Assembly (NCBI GenBank): GCA_040902585.1
Contig: JBBDXA010000182.1
Coordinates: 1 to 19,108 of the forward strand
DNA length: 19,108 nucleotides
Direction: 5' to 3'
Source of the DNA: JBBDXA01 sp040902585
GTDB taxonomy: Bacteria; Planctomycetota; Phycisphaerae; Phycisphaerales; Phycisphaeraceae
Shown: positions 14,419 to 19,108 of the stretch, one piece after another
Numbering within the stretch: position 1 is the first letter of the stretch
Layout: each line of letters begins with the position of its first letter
The notes under the pieces: model-generated
Told to the model about the DNA's origin: nothing
Databases searched by the model: none
Seen by the model: the letters and a program-made list of their open reading frames with translations, nothing else
Translations under genes and position numbers: made by a program

Positions 14419-15600
14419 ATGCGAAACCTTCTCGGCCCAGGCACCATCGCAGGCTATTGCACCAACGTTCACGCCGGCGCGTCCTACTCGCTGACGCTGG
14501 CGAACCTCGAAGCCTACGCCAGCTCCATCCGCAAGCTCGTATGCCCGAATGAACAAATGGGCGTCGGTCTGTGGCTCGCGCATGATGCCGTCTCGCAGAT
14601 CATCGGCGGCGACCACATCGAAGCCTTGCGCGACTGGCTCTTCAAGCACGACTTTATCGCTTACACGCTCAACGGTTTTCCCTACGGCAACTTCCACGAG
14701 CCGCGCGTCAAGCACAAGGTCTACCACCCCGAATGGTGTGACACCGCCCGGCTCGACTACACAAAACAACTCGCCGACATCCTCGTCCACCTCCTGCCCG
14801 ATGATGACAAGGAAGGCTCCATCTCCACCCTGCCCATCGGCTGGCGCGAGTCCATCACGCAGAAAAACGACAAGTCCTTCATCGCCGCTCAGAACCTCGT
14901 CAAACTCGCTGACCATCTCTCGCAGATCGAAGACACCACCGGCAAGCTCATTCACGTGGACCTCGAACCCGAGCCCGGCTGCTACCTCGACACCGCGCAG
15001 GATGTCGTCGACTTCTTTAAGGATGAACTTTTTCTCCTCGGCAATGAACATCGCCTGCGGCGCTACCTGCGCGTGTGTCACGATGTGTGCCACGCGGCGG
15101 TGATGTTCGAATCGCAGGAACACGTGCTGCACACTTATAAGAACGCGGGCATCGAAGTCGGAAAGGTGCAGATATCCAGTGCCGTGCGCGCGAGATTTGA
15201 CAGGATGGATGACCGCACCCGCGTCGATGCTCTGAATCAGCTCCGCGAGTTCGGCGAGGATCGCTACCTGCATCAGACCACCGCGCACGTGGCGGGCGCT
15301 CACATGTGGGAAGACCTGCCGCTGGCGATCGCAGAGTTCGACAACGCTCCGCCGCCCGCTGCCGAGTGGCGCACGCATTTTCACGTGCCGATCTTTCTCG
15401 AGAAGTTCGGCCTGCTCGAATCGACACAGGACGAAGTGCTCCGCTGCCTCACGCTCATCGGACAGTACAGCGCGTGCAAACACTTCGAAGTGGAGACTTA
15501 CGCCTGGGGCGTGCTGCCTGCGGAGATGCGCTGCGTCGATCTGGTCGAAGGCATCGCACAGGAACTGAAGTGGCTCAAGGCCCACGCGCCGATGAAGTGA
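14419..15600 (+). CDS. eboE: EboE: xylose-isomerase-like TIM-barrel protein (metabolite traffic protein EboE)
   Basis: The 393-aa protein opens with LGPGTIAGYCTNVHAG, as I recall for EboE. It has the sugar-isomerase/AP-endonuclease-2 type metal residues: HVDLEPEPG (Glu183/185), RVCHDVCHAAVMFE (His221, Asp222, His225), FHVPIF (a His) and FEVETYAW (a Glu). Such barrels bind a divalent metal and rearrange or cleave sugars or related compounds. EboE's own reaction is unknown. The genetics in cyanobacteria tie the cluster to moving the scytonemin monomer out to the periplasm. The protein lacks a signal peptide, so it probably acts in the cytoplasm. No ribosome site precedes the ATG, which is the first one after the MITE-like element. 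A hairpin repeat follows 20 bases after the stop. Confidence 0.9.
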   Translation: MRNLLGPGTIAGYCTNVHAGASYSLTLANLEAYASSIRKLVCPNEQMGVGLWLAHDAVSQIIGGDHIEALRDWLFKHDFIAYTLNGFPYGNFHEPRVKHKVYHPEWCDTARLDYTKQLADILVHLLPDDDKEGSISTLPIGWRESITQKNDKSFIAAQNLVKLADHLSQIEDTTGKLIHVDLEPEPGCYLDTAQDVVDFFKDELFLLGNEHRLRRYLRVCHDVCHAAVMFESQEHVLHTYKNAGIEVGKVQISSAVRARFDRMDDRTRVDALNQLREFGEDRYLHQTTAHVAGAHMWEDLPLAIAEFDNAPPPAAEWRTHFHVPIFLEKFGLLESTQDEVLRCLTLIGQYSACKHFEVETYAWGVLPAEMRCVDLVEGIAQELKWLKAHAPMK

Positions 15601-15619
15601 CGCGCTCCCTGCCCCCGGT

Positions 15620-15722
15620 TTAGCGGTCGGGCCGAGTCCGCGAGGCACACCTGTCCCCCGCATGCCGCACTGCACACACGAACCCCCGCGGGTGGGCCTC
15701 GCCGACTCGGCCCGACCGCTAA
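15620..15722. repeat. Long inverted repeat (27-base arms) between eboE and eboC
   Basis: The arms at 15620-15646 and 15696-15722 begin and end with TTAGCGGTCGGGCCGAGTC and its exact reverse complement. The full 27 bases match with one difference, around a 49-base loop. It occupies most of the 140-base gap. It could form a stable RNA hairpin that limits transcription, or guards mRNA ends, between the two genes. No T-run follows, so it is not a standard terminator. Confidence 0.85.
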
Positions 15723-15725
15723 CCC

Positions 15726-15731
15726 TAAAAT
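15726..15731 (+). promoter_or_regulatory. Possible -10 box directly before eboC
   Basis: TAAAAT ends 9 bases before the eboC ATG, just past the right arm of the long inverted repeat. A start of transcription at or near the ATG would give a leaderless or very short leader. The -35 position falls within the repeat arm and shows no match. Confidence 0.35.
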
Positions 15732-15740
15732 CGCATCGCC

Positions 15741-16667
15741 ATGCCGCAGGCTTCATCCAACCCCTCCCGATTCCGCGCCTGGCTCGAGCTGATGCGCATC
15801 AGCAACCTGCCCACGGTGTGGACCAATGTCTTCGTCGGCTTCGCCATCGACCGCTGGCCGGGCAACGTCGGCGCGATCGAGCGCGGCTGGCGCATCGAAG
15901 TCTGGGAAGTCGTCGCGCTCTGTATCGCCATGTCGCTGATCTACATCGGCGGCATGGCGATGAATGATGTGCTCGATCAGGATGTGGACAAGCTCGAGCG
16001 CCCGCATCGCCCGATCCCTTCCGGCCGCGTCAGCCCCTTCGCAGCGCAACGCTTCGTCCAGATCTGTTTCATCCTCGGCGTCGTCATCACGTGGTGGGTG
16101 CGCCCGACCTCGACTGTCCTGGCCGGCATCCTCGTGGGCACCATCGCTCTTTACAACCTGCTGCACAAGAAGCACGCGTGGTCCGTCCTGCTCATGGGCC
16201 TTTGTCGCGGCCTGCTCATTCTCATGGCCCCGACCCGCAGCGAAGCAGACCCGCAGCGCATCGGCCTCCTGCTCATCGCCCTGCCGCTGGCGATCACCCT
16301 TTACACGGCCGGCATCACGATCATTTCGCGCGGCGAAACGAAGGACACCATCGGCCCGCGCAAGTGGCTCTCGCTGCTCATGCCGGTGGTTGTGTTCATC
16401 GCTCCGCTCCTGGTGCTGCAACCGCGAGGCGTGAGCAACACGACAGGTTTTCCCGCGCTCGTGATGCTGGTGTGGATGACCGTGCCGATCATCGCCCTGC
16501 TGCGCTCGCCGCCGAAACCCGTGAAGGCGATCCTCGCCTGGCTCAGCGGCATGTGCCTGATCGACGCCTACTGGCTGGTGCTGCTGGGGCAGAACGAATT
16601 CGCGATGGTCGCCGCGGGATGTTTTGTGCTGACGGTGGCCGGGCACAGGAAAATTCTCGGGACGTGA
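15741..16667 (+). CDS. eboC: EboC: UbiA-family membrane prenyltransferase
   Basis: The 308-aa protein is hydrophobic, with about eight membrane helices after a short polar N-terminus (RAWLELMRISNLPTVWTN). The first Asp-rich motif is NDVLDQDVDKLERPHRPIPS (75-94), the Mg-diphosphate binding site of UbiA enzymes. The second polyprenyl-binding region is atypical: ISRGETKD (195-202, Glu199 and Asp202) where many relatives show DxxxD. It should attach or transfer a prenyl group at the cytoplasmic membrane, with acceptor and donor unknown. In cyanobacteria this gene is part of the cluster needed for scytonemin precursor export. The start follows a long inverted repeat by 18 bases and lacks a ribosome site. 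The next gene is eboF after a second long inverted repeat. Confidence 0.92.
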   Translation: MPQASSNPSRFRAWLELMRISNLPTVWTNVFVGFAIDRWPGNVGAIERGWRIEVWEVVALCIAMSLIYIGGMAMNDVLDQDVDKLERPHRPIPSGRVSPFAAQRFVQICFILGVVITWWVRPTSTVLAGILVGTIALYNLLHKKHAWSVLLMGLCRGLLILMAPTRSEADPQRIGLLLIALPLAITLYTAGITIISRGETKDTIGPRKWLSLLMPVVVFIAPLLVLQPRGVSNTTGFPALVMLVWMTVPIIALLRSPPKPVKAILAWLSGMCLIDAYWLVLLGQNEFAMVAAGCFVLTVAGHRKILGT

Positions 16668-16669
16668 AG

Positions 16670-16811
16670 GGAAATGCAAAATGCAAAGCATGCAAATGAA
16701 AAACATGCAAATGTTGAGCCGATCTACGATGATGATTGAATCACCCAACGCGCGCCCCGTCCGCTCCTCATTTTGACTTTTTCACTTGCATGCTTTGCAC
16801 TTTGCATTTCC
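16670..16811. repeat. Long inverted repeat built on ATGCAAA heptamers, abutting eboF
   Basis: The left arm (16670-16703) begins GGAAATGCAAAATGCAAAGC. The right arm (16777-16811) is its reverse complement with two differences over 34-35 bases. ATGCAAA occurs at 16674, 16681, 16690 and 16705. The right arm ends on the base before the eboF start codon, so the start would be at the foot of a stable hairpin. TTGACT at 16773-16778 is a possible -35 box, without a good -10. Confidence 0.85.
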
Positions 16812-18239
<1,428 letters not shown>

Positions 18240-18264
18240 TCGCCACAATCCCACTTGGCGATTT
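18240..18264 (+). terminator. Possible weak terminator after eboF
   Basis: TCGCCA and TGGCGA can pair around a 10-base loop, followed by only TTT. It begins at the base after the eboF stop. The stem is short and the T-run poor. The rest of the 122-base gap to the next gene shows nothing clear. Confidence 0.25.
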
Positions 18265-18361
18265 CGCGTGATCCTGCAACAATGGCACGCTCGCCAGCCG
18301 TGCGCCGGCGCGGTTGCGTACGTTCCATAACTCCATCCGATCCCTTGAAGGAAAGGTTCCG

Positions 18362-19108
18362 ATGAAAACGAATCGACCCTGGTTTCTCACAGTTTGTGCG
18401 CTGGCCCTGCTGGCGGCTTTCGTTTCCCAAACCTTCGCCCAAGCTGACAAGGCCAAGGCAAAGGACAACGCCAAGACCCGCGCTCTCTCGCCGCTGCCCT
18501 ACTGGATCTGGGTCGGCGAGCCCAAGGGCGATCAGACCGTTTACCTGCGCAGCGACTTCAAGCTGCCGGCCGACCTGGACAAGGTCAAAGCCATCATGCT
18601 CATCGCCACCTGCGACAACGTGATGACCGTTTACATCAACGGCAAGAAGGTCGCCCAGAGCGACGAGTGGCAATCGCCGGTGCGTGTGGACATCACCAAG
18701 CAGGTCAAGGCCGGTGACAACAGCATCGCTGTCGAAGCGATGAACCAGGGCGCGGGTGCAGCCGGCTTCATCGCCCAGATCGAACTGAAGACGCAGACCT
18801 CGCGCGAGAACACCATCCTGGTCAGCGACAAGACCTGGCTCGGCTCGCCGAAGGCGACGGCCGGCTGGAACGGCGCAGAATTCGACGCGAAGAAGGCCGG
18901 CTGGACCAGCGCCAGTGCCCTGTTCCCCAACGGCGGTGGGCCTTGGAAAGATGTGCTCAGCAGCGCCGGTGCCGCGGCTGTCGCGCAGAGCGGTCAGAAG
19001 GCCAACGCGCCCGAAGGCTTCAAGGTCGATCTGATTTACACCGTGCCCAAGGCCACGCAAGGCTCGTGGGTCGCCCTCACCACGCTTCCCGACGGCCGGC
19101 TCATCGCC
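18362..19108 (+). CDS. Secreted PVC-type haem-binding / propeller protein, N-terminal part (cut by window end)
   Basis: The frame is open for 249 codons to the window end. It has a signal peptide (MKTNRPWFLTVCALALLAAF, cleavage near TFAQ). A beta-sandwich resembling the galactose-binding or GH2-type accessory domain follows (about 45-165; YWIWVGEPKGDQTVYLRSDF, VYINGKKVAQSDEW). At the edge comes APEGFKVDLIYTVPK, then QGSWVALTTLPDGRLIA, the usual opening of the propeller in large planctomycete PVC-type haem-binding proteins. Those proteins carry a C-terminal CxxCH cytochrome domain, which is out of view here. GGAAAGG about 6 bases before the ATG supports the start. It lies 122 bases after eboF on the same strand, but its secreted nature and own ribosome site suggest a separate unit. 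Confidence 0.85.
   Translation, partial: MKTNRPWFLTVCALALLAAFVSQTFAQADKAKAKDNAKTRALSPLPYWIWVGEPKGDQTVYLRSDFKLPADLDKVKAIMLIATCDNVMTVYINGKKVAQSDEWQSPVRVDITKQVKAGDNSIAVEAMNQGAGAAGFIAQIELKTQTSRENTILVSDKTWLGSPKATAGWNGAEFDAKKAGWTSASALFPNGGGPWKDVLSSAGAAAVAQSGQKANAPEGFKVDLIYTVPKATQGSWVALTTLPDGRLIA

Noticed and set aside
14320..15756. A 478-codon open frame on the minus strand across eboE
   Set aside because: It is antisense to eboE, which has clear family motifs, and it runs through both flanking repeats.

Overview
The window looks like a chromosomal segment of a Planctomycetota bacterium. The evidence is a GC-rich sequence, a PEP-CTERM surface protein, an arylsulfatase, a PQQ-like propeller protein starting its mature part with DWPQWRGP, and multi-haem, DUF6797-type and PVC-type haem-binding secreted proteins. 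I cannot place it to genus.

Left half (1-11484). A 276-aa cytoplasmic protein of unknown function (minus strand) is divergent from a secreted PQQ-like beta-propeller (plus strand). Convergent with the latter is a minus-strand group: a DUF6797/propeller protein, a PA14 plus penta-haem cytochrome, and a secreted esterase-fold hydrolase. Further right, also on the minus strand, are a PEP-CTERM protein with three F-type lectin (fucolectin) repeats and an S1-family sulfatase, each with a plausible intrinsic terminator. Nearly all of these are exported proteins, consistent with a polysaccharide-handling periplasm or surface.

Right half (11698-18239). Six plus-strand genes form an ebo-type cluster: eboD (sugar-phosphate cyclase / DHQ-synthase fold), a small unrecognised protein, eboB (TatD-type hydrolase), eboE (xylose-isomerase-like TIM barrel), eboC (UbiA prenyltransferase) and eboF (alkaline-phosphatase-superfamily enzyme). 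Ebo clusters are known from scytonemin-making cyanobacteria (movement of a precursor to the periplasm), from Pseudomonas (the EDB cluster, nematode repellence) and from eustigmatophyte plastids, but their product is unknown. The gene set fits this pathway idea: a cyclised sugar phosphate is modified, prenylated at the membrane and trimmed by hydrolases. EboA is not recognisable here; the small protein occupies its place in the gene count.

The most unusual feature is repeat content. Each of the five internal junctions of the ebo cluster carries a different palindromic or tandem repeat. Heptamer arrays run into the eboB start codon and lie inside the eboF reading frame, where a change of one unit would truncate the protein. 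The internal ebo genes lack Shine-Dalgarno sequences, while most of the secreted-protein genes have them. REP-like hairpins (CACGGGTC...GACCCGTGGCACCCG) and a second palindrome (GCTAAGCCGCAAGCGGCT) recur across the window.

Right edge (18362-19108). This is the N-terminal part of a secreted PVC-type haem-binding or propeller protein, cut by the window end. No intergenic stretch exceeds 300 bases and I saw no tRNA, rRNA, CRISPR array or transposase gene.
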